Shown piece after piece: positions 8,969 through 18,182 of a stretch of DNA of 64,000 nt. Source of the stretch: Vibrio amylolyticus (lineage in GTDB: Bacteria > Pseudomonadota > Gammaproteobacteria > Enterobacterales > Vibrionaceae); contig NZ_JAJHVV010000006.1 in assembly GCF_023145695.1 (NCBI RefSeq), positions 248,001 through 312,000 of the forward strand, given 5' to 3'. Made by a program: the position numbers and the translations under genes. Positions within the stretch are counted from its first letter, which is position 1. Each line of letters starts with the position of its first letter. Under the pieces are notes generated by a model, which did not search any database, was not told the origin of the DNA, and was given only the letters and a program-made list of their open reading frames with translations.

Positions 8969-10630
8969 CTAGCTACTGGCTTTAAATTGCGATTTGCGCA
9001 TACGGTTTAGTGCTGACATAACATCAAGTACACGAGGCTTGGCAAGATCACCGTGATTTGGCATGTTAACGTGCCAATCGTCACCGAGCAGTTGATCAAT
9101 TGTTTTCGCAGGGTTTTGGCACCATCCTGGTGTTTGAGCAAATTGGAACCATGTCCAACCAATTGCGTTGATCTCTGAGCTCGATTCAAGCTGCTCAAGG
9201 GCGGAAATGTCAGTGAACTCTTTACCAAATCGAAGCGCGTCTTTTCCTTTCGCCGAGACGCGAAATTTCCCTTCGGCTAGCTGAGTCTGCAAAGCGGCAC
9301 AGTGAATGGCACGAGGCTTGAAAGTCTCAAACGGTGACTCACATTCGTTTGTTCTTTCTGTTGGGTGTTGAAGAATCACTTGCTTAGCTTTTTCTGTTAC
9401 ATCAACAGCTTGATAGTCATGCATCTGGATAACGGTATCCGCGACATCAAGATAATCACCTGAACCACCCATAACGACAATCGTTGAGACATCAAGGGAG
9501 TCTCTTAATTGCCCTATACGGTCAACGAGAGGAGTAATTGGCTCTTGACCTTTTGATACGAGCGCTTGCATACGTTCATCGCGAATCATAAAGTTAGTCG
9601 CCGAGGTATCTTCGTCTATTAATATAGCATGAGCACCCGCTTCAATGGACTCTTGTAACCAAGCTGCTTGAGATGTCGAACCAGAGGCATCTTGCGTTGT
9701 AAAGTCAGTGGTATCTTTACCCATAGGCAAGTGGTTAATATAGTTTGAAAGATTCAAATGATGCACACAGCGACCATCTTCAGCTCGAATTTTCATTGCT
9801 TTTGTATCGGTGACGACACCTTCACGTCCATCCCCAGGAATATGGTTGTAGATTGAACGCTCTATGGCGTTAAGCAGTGTAGATTTACCATGGAAACCAC
9901 CACCGACAACCAACGTGATACCTTTAGGTATGCCCATACCCGTCACAACACCTTGATTTGGAGTGTCTAGCGATACGGTTAGTGATTCTGGAGCCTCAAA
10001 AGCCACGGCATCTTTCATTGGGAAATCACAGTTACCAGCAACACGAGGTAACACGCTGCCGTTAGCAACAAAGGCTGTTAAATTCTTTTCAGTAAGTTGA
10101 GCACGCATTGCAGCTTGATCTTCGATTACCTGACAATGGTGAATGAGTGCCTCTTTATCCATTTCACGTTCAATGGTTGATTTACGAATGAACTTAGGAA
10201 GATGGAAGGTTAAGATATTATTGGCTTTCTTTGCCAATATACTACGCCCGTCTGCCGGTAGATTAATTCGAAAACGAAGCTCAATGCCTTCTTCGGTAAA
10301 AAGAACAGAGGTACTGTCTAATACGGTTTGACCAGATAGGGCGATACTTACATTATTGTCTTGCTTTGCGTACTCAGCGAAGTTTCGAGCAATAAAATCA
10401 CGCGCTGCAATTTGGTAATCAGCGGACTGATCTTTTAACCAGTCTAGGCCAGTTAGGGACCAAGCTCTGGTCGCTCTAAATCGTGAGGCAGAAGCATAAG
10501 GATCAGCTTGGATATGGTCAATATGTAATACAAAATCACCGAAATCATATTGCCCTTTGATTTGCTGGTAGGCACGGTAGTTTTGTTTTTCTAGTTTCTT
10601 AAGGACGGCAGTTAGTTGGTCCATATCCAT
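8969..10630 (-). CDS. Predicted ABC-class P-loop ATPase (COG3044)
   Basis: About 553 residues with an ABC-class ATPase core that lacks transporter membrane domains. The Walker A is GGGFHGKSTLLNAIE, the Walker B/switch region is AILIDEDTSATNFMIRD, and a later TIVVMGGSGDYLDVAD is also conserved in this family. Function is unknown; the protein is cytoplasmic and is found as a stand-alone gene in many bacteria. The frame opens at GTG 10639, with in-frame ATGs at 10630 and 10624. None has a clear ribosome site, so the start is uncertain. Downstream lies the shared terminator. Confidence 0.8.
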   Translation of the reverse strand: MDMDQLTAVLKKLEKQNYRAYQQIKGQYDFGDFVLHIDHIQADPYASASRFRATRAWSLTGLDWLKDQSADYQIAARDFIARNFAEYAKQDNNVSIALSGQTVLDSTSVLFTEEGIELRFRINLPADGRSILAKKANNILTFHLPKFIRKSTIEREMDKEALIHHCQVIEDQAAMRAQLTEKNLTAFVANGSVLPRVAGNCDFPMKDAVAFEAPESLTVSLDTPNQGVVTGMGIPKGITLVVGGGFHGKSTLLNAIERSIYNHIPGDGREGVVTDTKAMKIRAEDGRCVHHLNLSNYINHLPMGKDTTDFTTQDASGSTSQAAWLQESIEAGAHAILIDEDTSATNFMIRDERMQALVSKGQEPITPLVDRIGQLRDSLDVSTIVVMGGSGDYLDVADTVIQMHDYQAVDVTEKAKQVILQHPTERTNECESPFETFKPRAIHCAALQTQLAEGKFRVSAKGKDALRFGKEFTDISALEQLESSSEINAIGWTWFQFAQTPGWCQNPAKTIDQLLGDDWHVNMPNHGDLAKPRVLDVMSALNRMRKSQFKASS

Positions 10631-10705
10631 TTTGCTCACGTAAAAATATTAAGGCGGCGATTATAGAAACCACCGCCAAGAGAGTAAAGACAATTCAACA
10701 CATTA

Positions 10706-12619
10706 TTAGGGTAGCGCTATCTGGTTATCGCTGGACTGATTTTGGTTGAACAAACCGAGCTCAAACTCATCACATGGCATAGGTCTGCCATATAAGTAGC
10801 CTTGCCCAAACTCGCATCCTTCACCTATGATAAAAGCCTCCTGGCTAAGCGTTTCAATCCCTTCGGTCGTAACCGTTAGGTTTAACTTTTTCGCGACACT
10901 GATAATAGAGCGCACGATCGCACGATCTTCTTCGCTACTGTCCAATTGCTGAATGAAGCTTTTGTCTATTTTGATGCAGTCAAATGGGTATTTTTTAAGA
11001 TATTGGAATGACGCATAGCCTGTTCCAAAATCATCAAGTGACAATGTCACACCAAGGTTGTGTAATGCGGTTAATGTGTTCTTGGCCACGAGTTCATCAC
11101 CAATGAGTCCACTTTCTGTTACTTCAAGTTCTAAGTAGTGTGCAGGGAGTTGATAGGCTTCCAACAAATCTTGTACCTGATTAGCAAAATTGATGTTCTT
11201 TAATTGAATTGCTGAGATGTTAATTGCCACTTTAAAGTCTGAGACTTTTTGTGCCCATTGAGCGGCTTTTTCGATTGCCGAACGTAAAACAAAGTTACCC
11301 ACCTCAAAAATTAACCCGTTTTGTTCAGCTATATGGATCAGTCTTTCGTTTGATATGTCGCCTAAAATTGGGTGACGCCAGCGTAAAAGCGCTTCTGCTC
11401 CCGTCCACTTATGTGTCACAGGGGCCACCTTAGGCTGAAAATAGAGCAACAAATCATCGCTTCTCACTGCTTGAAGTAAATAGCTTTCTAACTGGTTCAT
11501 GTGGCTATGGCTTTCAGAGAAGGTTTGAGAATAAAAACTAAATTTATGACCGGAGTCTTTGCAAGAAAGCATCGCTTCGGCGGCAAATTTTAGTAACTCT
11601 GCGCTTTCATTCGTGTCTTCAGATGTCGCAATACCAATATAAGCGTGTAGGTGAACATTTTCTTGCTCAATCACAAACTCGGAATGACTTACCTCAACAA
11701 GTGTATGACAAAGCGCCTCAACTTGTCCCATAAGTTGATTCGCTCTAACGAGCAATACTAAGTCTGTAGAAGTTGGCCTAGCGGTAATTATGTCTAGATT
11801 TTTTATGCTAGTGCTAAGTCTATGGCTATAGTGCGTTAAAATTCTGTCCCACTCATTGTAGCCGTATTTAGATTGTAACCGTCTACCGTTAGTAAACCCT
11901 ATGTGCACCAACGCAATATGCTCTCGTTGTTCAATGGCGTGATTCAGATGATAGGCTAATTCTTTTTCTAGGGCGTTTCGGTTGAGAAACCCAGTGCCTA
12001 TGTCGTGATGTTTTTGGTAATGAACCTGTTCTTCTGCTGCTCTTCGTTTATCGATTTCTTTGTTAAGAGAGAAGTTAAGGCTTGCTAGGTCTTTGGTTCT
12101 ATTATTCACACGATTTTGTAATTCGTGATTTAGTACATAAAGCTTTTCATTTTGATAAAGAGTGGTTAATTGTGATTCTAATAAAATACGAAAACGGTCT
12201 AAAAGTTGACGGTAGGTTAAACTAAACTGATTCTCTTTTTCGTCGAGAATACAGATCGTGCCAAAGTGTTCGCCTGTTGGCCAGTTAAGCGGTAAGCCAC
12301 AATACGAAACCATTCCAAGTTTAATGTCTGGGTTTTGAGACCAATTCGCATCCTTGGTGGCATTGGACACAAGTAATTCCATACCTTCATTGATTACTGT
12401 CTCACAGTAAAGGCCTTGTCCAAGGCGTTCTCTATCACCCACTTTGTATGGGTTAGGGAAGTTAGTATTCGAACAACAGACTTCAATGGTATTTTTATGT
12501 ACCCGCATGATTAGTGCTGAAGGGACTGCCACTATCTCTGCTAGCAAGTTCAATGTACTTTGCCATCCGTCCAACATTTCTGGCGGGACGCTGAGTCTTT
12601 GAGCATCGATCTTGGACAT
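10706..12619 (-). CDS. GAF - degenerate GGDEF - EAL cyclic-di-GMP phosphodiesterase
   Basis: 637 residues. A GAF-like sensor domain (about 15-160) is followed by a coiled linker, a GGDEF-like domain and an EAL domain. The GGDEF active site is lost: the loop reads ARPTSTDLVLLV where GGDEF should be, so no cyclase activity is expected. The EAL domain keeps its catalytic set (EALLRWRHP, NISAIQL, LEVTES, SLDDFGTGYAS, TTEGIET, GYLYGRP), so it should hydrolyse c-di-GMP. ATG 12619 is chosen because AAGGAG lies eight bases upstream; the frame is open to a TTG at 12691. The GAF domain probably controls EAL output. Confidence 0.88.
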   Translation of the reverse strand: MSKIDAQRLSVPPEMLDGWQSTLNLLAEIVAVPSALIMRVHKNTIEVCCSNTNFPNPYKVGDRERLGQGLYCETVINEGMELLVSNATKDANWSQNPDIKLGMVSYCGLPLNWPTGEHFGTICILDEKENQFSLTYRQLLDRFRILLESQLTTLYQNEKLYVLNHELQNRVNNRTKDLASLNFSLNKEIDKRRAAEEQVHYQKHHDIGTGFLNRNALEKELAYHLNHAIEQREHIALVHIGFTNGRRLQSKYGYNEWDRILTHYSHRLSTSIKNLDIITARPTSTDLVLLVRANQLMGQVEALCHTLVEVSHSEFVIEQENVHLHAYIGIATSEDTNESAELLKFAAEAMLSCKDSGHKFSFYSQTFSESHSHMNQLESYLLQAVRSDDLLLYFQPKVAPVTHKWTGAEALLRWRHPILGDISNERLIHIAEQNGLIFEVGNFVLRSAIEKAAQWAQKVSDFKVAINISAIQLKNINFANQVQDLLEAYQLPAHYLELEVTESGLIGDELVAKNTLTALHNLGVTLSLDDFGTGYASFQYLKKYPFDCIKIDKSFIQQLDSSEEDRAIVRSIISVAKKLNLTVTTEGIETLSQEAFIIGEGCEFGQGYLYGRPMPCDEFELGLFNQNQSSDNQIALP

Positions 12620-12735
12620 ATCTATTGCTCCTTGAGGTTTAAGTTCATGCAGTGCTTCCGTTGCTTCAACATCTGTAAGTTGTGTGCTCAATGTTTGTTA
12701 ACTTCTTAATTATAAGAACGCTTTAGTAATGTAAC

Positions 12736-12767
12736 AAAAAAAATCCCTACATTGAGTTAGGGATTTT
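12736..12767 (-). terminator. Intrinsic terminator of fabV
   Basis: Stem AAAATCCCTA with its complement around a short loop, followed on the minus strand by eight T. It lies just after the fabV stop. Confidence 0.85.
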
Positions 12768-12807
12768 ACTCTTTAGTTGCAGTCTTGTTAGTGAGACTCT
12801 ATATTTA

Positions 12808-14007
12808 TTAGTTGTTTGAATTGATAAATACATCAGTATTAACTGGAAGCATGTAATCAATTGTCTCAAAGTTGAAACCATTTAGTTTAAGGAAATCAGA
12901 CTTAAACCCATCGTAATCGCCAATCTGGGCAAAATTATTGCTATTCATATGAGTTAAAATCGTACTCACCTCTCGTTGAACTTCTGGTAGAAGTTCCCAA
13001 TCATCCATTCTGATCAAACGTTCGCAATCTAAAGGTACCTGTTTTTGGCCAAACAAGCGGTCACGATAGAGACGTTGCATTTGTTCTATACAACCTTCAT
13101 GTAATCCTTTTTCTTTCATTACTTTGTAGAGCGCAATCATGTAGGGCGTAAGGCCTGGAATAAAAACACTGGCTTTTGTTACTAGCGCCTTACAAACCGT
13201 CGCATAGGCACCGCCTCGGTAGTTGGCTAGTTTAAGGTTGAGTGAATGACTCGTCTGGTGCAGGTCGATTTTTGCACGGCCTAATGTTCCATCAAGATAA
13301 AGTGGGTGTGTCACTTCGGGTCCTACATAGGAGAAAGCGATGGTTTGACACCCTTGTGCGATTGACTCTGAATTAATTAGCGTATCTATCCAACTTTCCC
13401 AGTCTTCCCCCCCCATAACCTTAATTGTTGTCTGTGCTTCTTTTTCAGTAGCTGGCTCCAGAACCACATCTGACCATCGATCATCTTCAAGGCTAATTAG
13501 ATTGCTCTTGATACGTTCACCAATGGGTTTAATGGTAGAACGCCAAAGTTCGCCTGTCTCTGGATTAGGTCTAGCGCCGGTTGCGAGGCTATAGATGATA
13601 AGGTCTACTTCACCCTCAAAATACGTTTCAATAGCCTCAATAACATGTAACCGTGTACTTTCTGCGAACGCGTCTCCGTCGATATTGATCGCAATATGTC
13701 CACTGGCTTCTGCGTGCTGTTTAAAATAGTGGTTGTTGAACCACCCAGCGGATGCCCCTCCTTTGGCACAAGGCCCTCGCTCTAGGGAGACACCGATCGT
13801 ATCCGCTGAACAACCACCAAACGTCAGTGCTATTCTTGAAGCAAGGCCAAACCCCGACGAAGCACCTAGGATAAGAACTTTTTTAGGCCCGTCTTTAATG
13901 GGGTCTGATTGTTTCGCGATTTTAATTTGTTCAAGTACGGCTTGTTCGCAGCCTAGTGGGTGAGCGGATCTGGCGACCATGCCTTGGATAATCGGTTTTA
14001 TGATCAT
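12808..14007 (-). CDS. fabV: Trans-2-enoyl-ACP/CoA reductase FabV
   Basis: Catalyses the last reduction of fatty-acid elongation with NADH. It is the triclosan-tolerant replacement for FabI in Vibrio. 399 residues, the usual length. The cofactor-binding segment is KKVLILGASSGFGLASRIAL near residue 43, and the diagnostic Tyr-x8-Lys pair is in YLDGTLGRAK. Other conserved blocks are FNNHYFK and YSLATGARPNP. A terminator follows. It lies downstream of tesA on the same strand with a 141-bp gap, so it probably has its own promoter. Confidence 0.95.
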   Translation of the reverse strand: MIIKPIIQGMVARSAHPLGCEQAVLEQIKIAKQSDPIKDGPKKVLILGASSGFGLASRIALTFGGCSADTIGVSLERGPCAKGGASAGWFNNHYFKQHAEASGHIAINIDGDAFAESTRLHVIEAIETYFEGEVDLIIYSLATGARPNPETGELWRSTIKPIGERIKSNLISLEDDRWSDVVLEPATEKEAQTTIKVMGGEDWESWIDTLINSESIAQGCQTIAFSYVGPEVTHPLYLDGTLGRAKIDLHQTSHSLNLKLANYRGGAYATVCKALVTKASVFIPGLTPYMIALYKVMKEKGLHEGCIEQMQRLYRDRLFGQKQVPLDCERLIRMDDWELLPEVQREVSTILTHMNSNNFAQIGDYDGFKSDFLKLNGFNFETIDYMLPVNTDVFINSNN

Positions 14008-14148
14008 TGTAGGACCTTATTGATAAACCGATGGTGAAAAAGAGCGAGCTTTCTAGGTTTGTTCATGCTCAATTCACCATCTATACGACAAACTATTTGT
14101 TAAAATAACGTAAAGTCGTGGCACTTGAATTGAGCTAGACCATTAAAA

Positions 14149-14748
14149 CTATAAATGTTCGTACAAACTTGTCGCTACAAATTCAGCGATCCAGGGCTGA
14201 GCTTCAGGTTTTGGGTGTAAACCGTCATCCATCATCCACTCAGGTTTGATCACAACGTGTTCGAGGAAGAAAGGAATGATGGGAATGTTTTCTTGTTCCG
14301 CGATTTTTGGGTACATTTGATAGAAAGCATTGCTATACCGTTTACCATAATTGGGTGGAATACGAATTTGCATTAAAATAGGCGATGCATTTGACTGTTT
14401 AGTGATCGATATTAGGTCGGTTAACGTATTGGAGACGAGTTTAGGGGAAAAGCCTCTTAATCCGTCATTAGCACCGAGCTCAATGAGTACGTAATCTGGT
14501 TTATGTTGTTCGAGAAGTTGTGGTAAGCGAGATAGACCATTACCCGTTGTATCACCAGAAATACTACCGTTAACGACTTGAATAGTTTTATTATGTTTTT
14601 CTAACGCTTCGCTGAGCAATGAGGGCCAAGCCTTTTCTATCGGCATATTATACCCAGCGCTCAAACTATCGCCTAACACCAGTAACGTACTGCTGTTAGC
14701 GACTGCAGAGAATGAAAAAATAAAAATTAAGGAAAATAGCCGAATCAT
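14149..14748 (-). CDS. tesA: Acyl-CoA thioesterase I / lysophospholipase L1 (TesA)
   Basis: Periplasmic SGNH esterase that cleaves acyl thioesters and esters. 199 residues with a signal peptide (MIRLFSLIFIFSFSAVANSS). SGNH blocks are visible: nucleophile Ser in VLGDSLSAGY, Gly in GSISGDTTG, Asn in LGANDGLRG, and the Asp/His pair in DDGLHPKPEA. The frame is open far upstream, but that stretch is the antisense of ybbA. Starting at 14748 the ATG overlaps the divergent ybbA ATG by two bases; an in-frame ATG four codons earlier is the alternative. Confidence 0.93.
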   Translation of the reverse strand: MIRLFSLIFIFSFSAVANSSTLLVLGDSLSAGYNMPIEKAWPSLLSEALEKHNKTIQVVNGSISGDTTGNGLSRLPQLLEQHKPDYVLIELGANDGLRGFSPKLVSNTLTDLISITKQSNASPILMQIRIPPNYGKRYSNAFYQMYPKIAEQENIPIIPFFLEHVVIKPEWMMDDGLHPKPEAQPWIAEFVATSLYEHL

Positions 14749-15439
14749 GCAACCATCCATTATCAGTGCAAAATGTGTATCAAAAGTTATTTCTAACAAA
14801 CGAGAATCTCTTACCATCCTTAACGAAATTGATATCGATGTCAAAGAAGGTGAGACCATTGCCATTGTCGGTACGTCAGGCGCTGGGAAATCAACCTTGA
14901 TGACGTTACTTGCTGGGTTAGATACGCCGACAAGTGGCAGCATTGAGCTTCTTGGAGAGCAAATTTCTTCAATGAGCGATGATGAAAGGGCGTCACTAAG
15001 AGCTAATAAAATTGGGTTTGTATTCCAAAGCTTTCTTTTGGTACCGACCTTATCTGCATTAGAAAACGTCACGTTACCCTGCTTGTTAAATGGCGATGAG
15101 GTGGATGAGTCGAGAGCAAAACAGTTGCTTGAACAGGTAGGGTTAACCAATCGACTTGAACATACGCCTTCACAGCTTTCTGGTGGTGAGCAGCAGCGTG
15201 TTGCGTTAGCTCGTGCATTTATGATCAAGCCGAAAATACTTTTCGCGGATGAGCCAACGGGTAACTTAGACCAAAATACCGCTTCAACAGTCGTCGAGCT
15301 GCTGTTTGATCTGAACAAGCGACATGGTACGACGTTAGTGTTGGTGACTCACGATTTATCCTTGGCGAAACAATGTGACCGCACCATCTACTTACAGTCC
15401 GGTCAAGTTGAAGCAGAAGAAGTCGGTGAGCGTGAATGA
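14747..15439 (+). CDS. ybbA: ABC transporter ATP-binding protein YbbA
   Basis: 230-residue ATPase of the MacB/LolD type. Walker A is GTSGAGKSTL, the Q-loop is GFVFQSF, the signature is LSGGEQQRVALARA, Walker B is ILFADEPTGNLD, and the H-loop His is in LVTHD. It pairs with the FtsX-like permease encoded immediately downstream (ATGA overlap). The gene is divergent from tesA as in E. coli. The substrate is unproven; the E. coli pair is thought to move hydrophobic compounds or act in envelope lipid handling. Confidence 0.93.
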   Translation: MQPSIISAKCVSKVISNKRESLTILNEIDIDVKEGETIAIVGTSGAGKSTLMTLLAGLDTPTSGSIELLGEQISSMSDDERASLRANKIGFVFQSFLLVPTLSALENVTLPCLLNGDEVDESRAKQLLEQVGLTNRLEHTPSQLSGGEQQRVALARAFMIKPKILFADEPTGNLDQNTASTVVELLFDLNKRHGTTLVLVTHDLSLAKQCDRTIYLQSGQVEAEEVGERE

Positions 15440-17889
15440 AGACTTCAACCATAACTAAGCCAAATAAATCTAAAAATGCATGGTTGTTCGGTTGGAGCGT
15501 AAAAGAGATTCGCCATGGTCAATTATGGCCGATTACGTTATCACTATCACTCATCATAGCCTGTGTTTTTGCTCTTTCTGCACTGGCAGAGCGAATTGAA
15601 CAAGTGGTTGTCAAACAGGGTAAAGATGCATTGACGGCTGACCTCGTTTTTCAATCGTCTAACCCGTTACCATTGTCGTTAGAAGAAATTATAGAAACGG
15701 AACCTGTTACAACAGGACGGGTCACAAGTTTCGCTACGATGGCTTTCAGCGACAGCGAAATGCAGCTGGTGTCCGTTAAAGCAGTGGAAAGTCGTTACCC
15801 ACTGCGTGGACAGATGCGTTTAGCCACGCTTGCGGGTGAGGTAAACCGTGTTAGTAAAAATCAACTTTGGTTAGATTCACGGTTACTAACTCAGTTAGAT
15901 ACTGAGATTGGCGAAACGCTTGCGATCGGTGATGCTGAGTTTGTCATAACAGGTACTATTGCTGAAGAACCTGGGCTTTCGTTCAATCCGTTTCAGCAAA
16001 TGCCTACCGTGTTAATCCATTATTCGGATATTGAACAAACCGGAGCGATTCAAATCGGTAGCCGAGTACGTTATCAGCTCTTCATTAATGGAGATCCAAC
16101 ATCATTAGATAACCTCAAGCAACACGTAGAGTTAACAGCAAGTGAACGTTGGAAAGATACGGATACCGCAAGTCGAACCAGCGATGTGTTTAACAATACA
16201 ACTCAATACCTATCATTAAGCGTTGCAATTGTTATTTTGATGGCCTCTGCGACCTTGATATTGACCTGCCAAAGTTATGTGGCATCTAGGCGTACGACGG
16301 TTGCAATGCTTAAGAGCCTTGGCGCTACGAAGCAGTGGTTGAAACGGTGGGTAATTATGCAAATGGGAATTCTCTTAACGGTATCTACTGTCGCTGGGTA
16401 TAGTTCTGGATTGCTCCTTGAGTATCTATTGAGACTACCTCTTAGTGGTGTATTGCCAGAGGAGCTCCCTTCGTTCGGTTTTTTACCTTACTTATTGTCG
16501 TTATTGACTTGTGTCCTAATAGCGATTCCGGCGCTAGGTATTCCTTTGCTTAATTTATTGAACATCGGAGCGGCGCAAGCAATGCAGCCTGCCTCAACAC
16601 TCTCTATTAGCCGTCGATATTTGGGTTTGATAGCGGTGCCTATTGTGCCTTTGATTACCTATTATGCAACCAACCAGTTAGTTTGGATGTTACTCGGTGG
16701 TTTAGTAGGTTTGATTGCTTTACTCGCGGCGATGAGCCTAGTTGTGACGAAAGTCTTTGAAAAAATGCCACTAAGTCCACCTTATAAATTAGCACTCAAT
16801 CGCATTCATCGAACGCCAGTGATGACGGGATTACAGTACAGTGCGTTAGGGCTCTCACTCATGCTTATTGCAACACTATGGCTAGTGCGAACCGATTTAT
16901 TACAGGATTGGCAGAAAACGTTGCCAAGCAATTCTGCGAATGCGTTCTCGTTAAACATATCAGAGCAAGAAAAAGACCGATATTTGGCGGAACTTGATAC
17001 TAATGGTATTGAGCGTTCACCGGCATTTCCAATCATTCGCGGACGTTTGACTGACATTAACGGAATGGATGCTAAGGAATACAGCGGTAGTGAAGATAAA
17101 AGCGATGCACTAAGGCGAGAACTGAATTTTACCTGGGCTAACACATTACCCGATTATAACCCAGTACTCGAGGGCGAGTGGGGCAAAGAAAAAGGGGTAT
17201 CTGTAGAATCTCAAGTTGCCCAGGATTTAGGAATCAAGATAGGAGATACGCTTGCGTTTACGATAAGTGCACAAAGAATTGAGGCGAAGGTTAACTCGAT
17301 TAGGGAAGTCGAGTGGCGAGAAATGAAACCGAATTTTTACTTTATTTTTACGCCTGACTTAATGGAAGGTCATATGGCGAGTTATCTTGTCAGTTTTCGA
17401 GTTGAAGCAGAAAATGAAGTGTTGCTATCTCAATTGTCACGCCAATTCCCAACGGTCAGTTTAATGGATATTCGCGAGATGGGGAGCAAAATTGAATCCT
17501 TACTTCGACAGTTTGTCTGGGCGGTTACGTTACTCGCCAGTCTTGGAGGCGTGGCTGGATTACTTCTTATTTTTACATTATTGCAGTTAAGTATCACACA
17601 GCGCCAAGATGAACTTCGGCTATATCGAACGTTGGGGGCAACGAATAAGTTCATCAAAAGCACAATATGGGCAGAGTATGGGCTAATGGCATTAGTAGCA
17701 GGACTAGTTGCATGCTTGGGCGCTGAGCTGGTTGTAGGTGGTATTATGAAGTTTGGTTTTGAGTTACCTACCACGTGGCATGTATGGCTGTGGCTTGCGT
17801 TACCGTTGGTTGCTTTTTGCACACTTTTGGCCGTTGTGGGTAGTTTAGTTAAAACTCTGTTAACCCCCGTGAATAAAGCGATTGCTTAA
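15436..17889 (+). CDS. ybbP: ABC exporter permease YbbP (FtsX family)
   Basis: 817-residue inner-membrane protein with the double FtsX layout. An N-terminal membrane helix (about 28-48) and a periplasmic domain are followed by a first permease block near 255-420, a second periplasmic region, and a C-terminal FtsX block near 690-810 (WAVTLLASLGGVAGLLLI, RTLGATNKFIKSTIW). It overlaps ybbA by four bases, so the two are translationally coupled and form one transporter. The length is close to E. coli YbbP (804). Confidence 0.92.
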   Translation: MKTSTITKPNKSKNAWLFGWSVKEIRHGQLWPITLSLSLIIACVFALSALAERIEQVVVKQGKDALTADLVFQSSNPLPLSLEEIIETEPVTTGRVTSFATMAFSDSEMQLVSVKAVESRYPLRGQMRLATLAGEVNRVSKNQLWLDSRLLTQLDTEIGETLAIGDAEFVITGTIAEEPGLSFNPFQQMPTVLIHYSDIEQTGAIQIGSRVRYQLFINGDPTSLDNLKQHVELTASERWKDTDTASRTSDVFNNTTQYLSLSVAIVILMASATLILTCQSYVASRRTTVAMLKSLGATKQWLKRWVIMQMGILLTVSTVAGYSSGLLLEYLLRLPLSGVLPEELPSFGFLPYLLSLLTCVLIAIPALGIPLLNLLNIGAAQAMQPASTLSISRRYLGLIAVPIVPLITYYATNQLVWMLLGGLVGLIALLAAMSLVVTKVFEKMPLSPPYKLALNRIHRTPVMTGLQYSALGLSLMLIATLWLVRTDLLQDWQKTLPSNSANAFSLNISEQEKDRYLAELDTNGIERSPAFPIIRGRLTDINGMDAKEYSGSEDKSDALRRELNFTWANTLPDYNPVLEGEWGKEKGVSVESQVAQDLGIKIGDTLAFTISAQRIEAKVNSIREVEWREMKPNFYFIFTPDLMEGHMASYLVSFRVEAENEVLLSQLSRQFPTVSLMDIREMGSKIESLLRQFVWAVTLLASLGGVAGLLLIFTLLQLSITQRQDELRLYRTLGATNKFIKSTIWAEYGLMALVAGLVACLGAELVVGGIMKFGFELPTTWHVWLWLALPLVAFCTLLAVVGSLVKTLLTPVNKAIA

Positions 17890-17909
17890 AGTTAAAGAAC
17901 TCATTTTAT

Positions 17910-17968
17910 GCAGTTATCCACAAAAACGGTGGATAAATCCTTGGATAACTTACCCTGTAGATAACTGC
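17910..17968. repeat. Cluster of DnaA-box-like sites in nested inverted repeats
   Basis: Within 59 bp there is one perfect TTATCCACA (17914-17922) and three inverted relatives: GGTGGATAA (17928-17936), CTTGGATAA (17940-17948) and TGTAGATAA (17956-17964). They form competing hairpins, including perfect 8-bp and 9-bp pairs (AGTTATCC with GGATAACT, GCAGTTATC with GATAACTGC). The block lies just after ybbP. It may bind DnaA, or it may be an RNA structure at the end of the ybbAP transcript. Confidence 0.5.
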
Positions 17969-17979
17969 AATCTTGGCTC

Positions 17980-17996
17980 AGCCCTTTAAGGGCTTT
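17980..17996 (+). terminator. Short terminator-like hairpin after ybbAP
   Basis: AGCCCTTTAAGGGCT followed by TTTAT, a compact palindrome with a weak T tract, about 90 bp after the ybbP stop. Confidence 0.5.
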
Positions 17997-18182
17997 ATCT
18001 GCGTGATTTAAATTATTCACACAGTCGTAAAAATCTGAATTTAGAATTATAGCGTCAAGCTTTTTTTAGACTTTTTTAACATTTACATTTGCAAGAAAGA
18101 GTCACTGCTAGTTGCAAATATCGGTTGAATAAGCGCTCTAAGGTTCTAAAATACGCAAAGAATTAATTTACTGATGTTTTTT

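Noticed and set aside
14749..15318. Upstream extension of the tesA frame
   Set aside because: It is antisense to the coding sequence of ybbA and adds no SGNH features; tesA has a signal peptide at the 14748 start.
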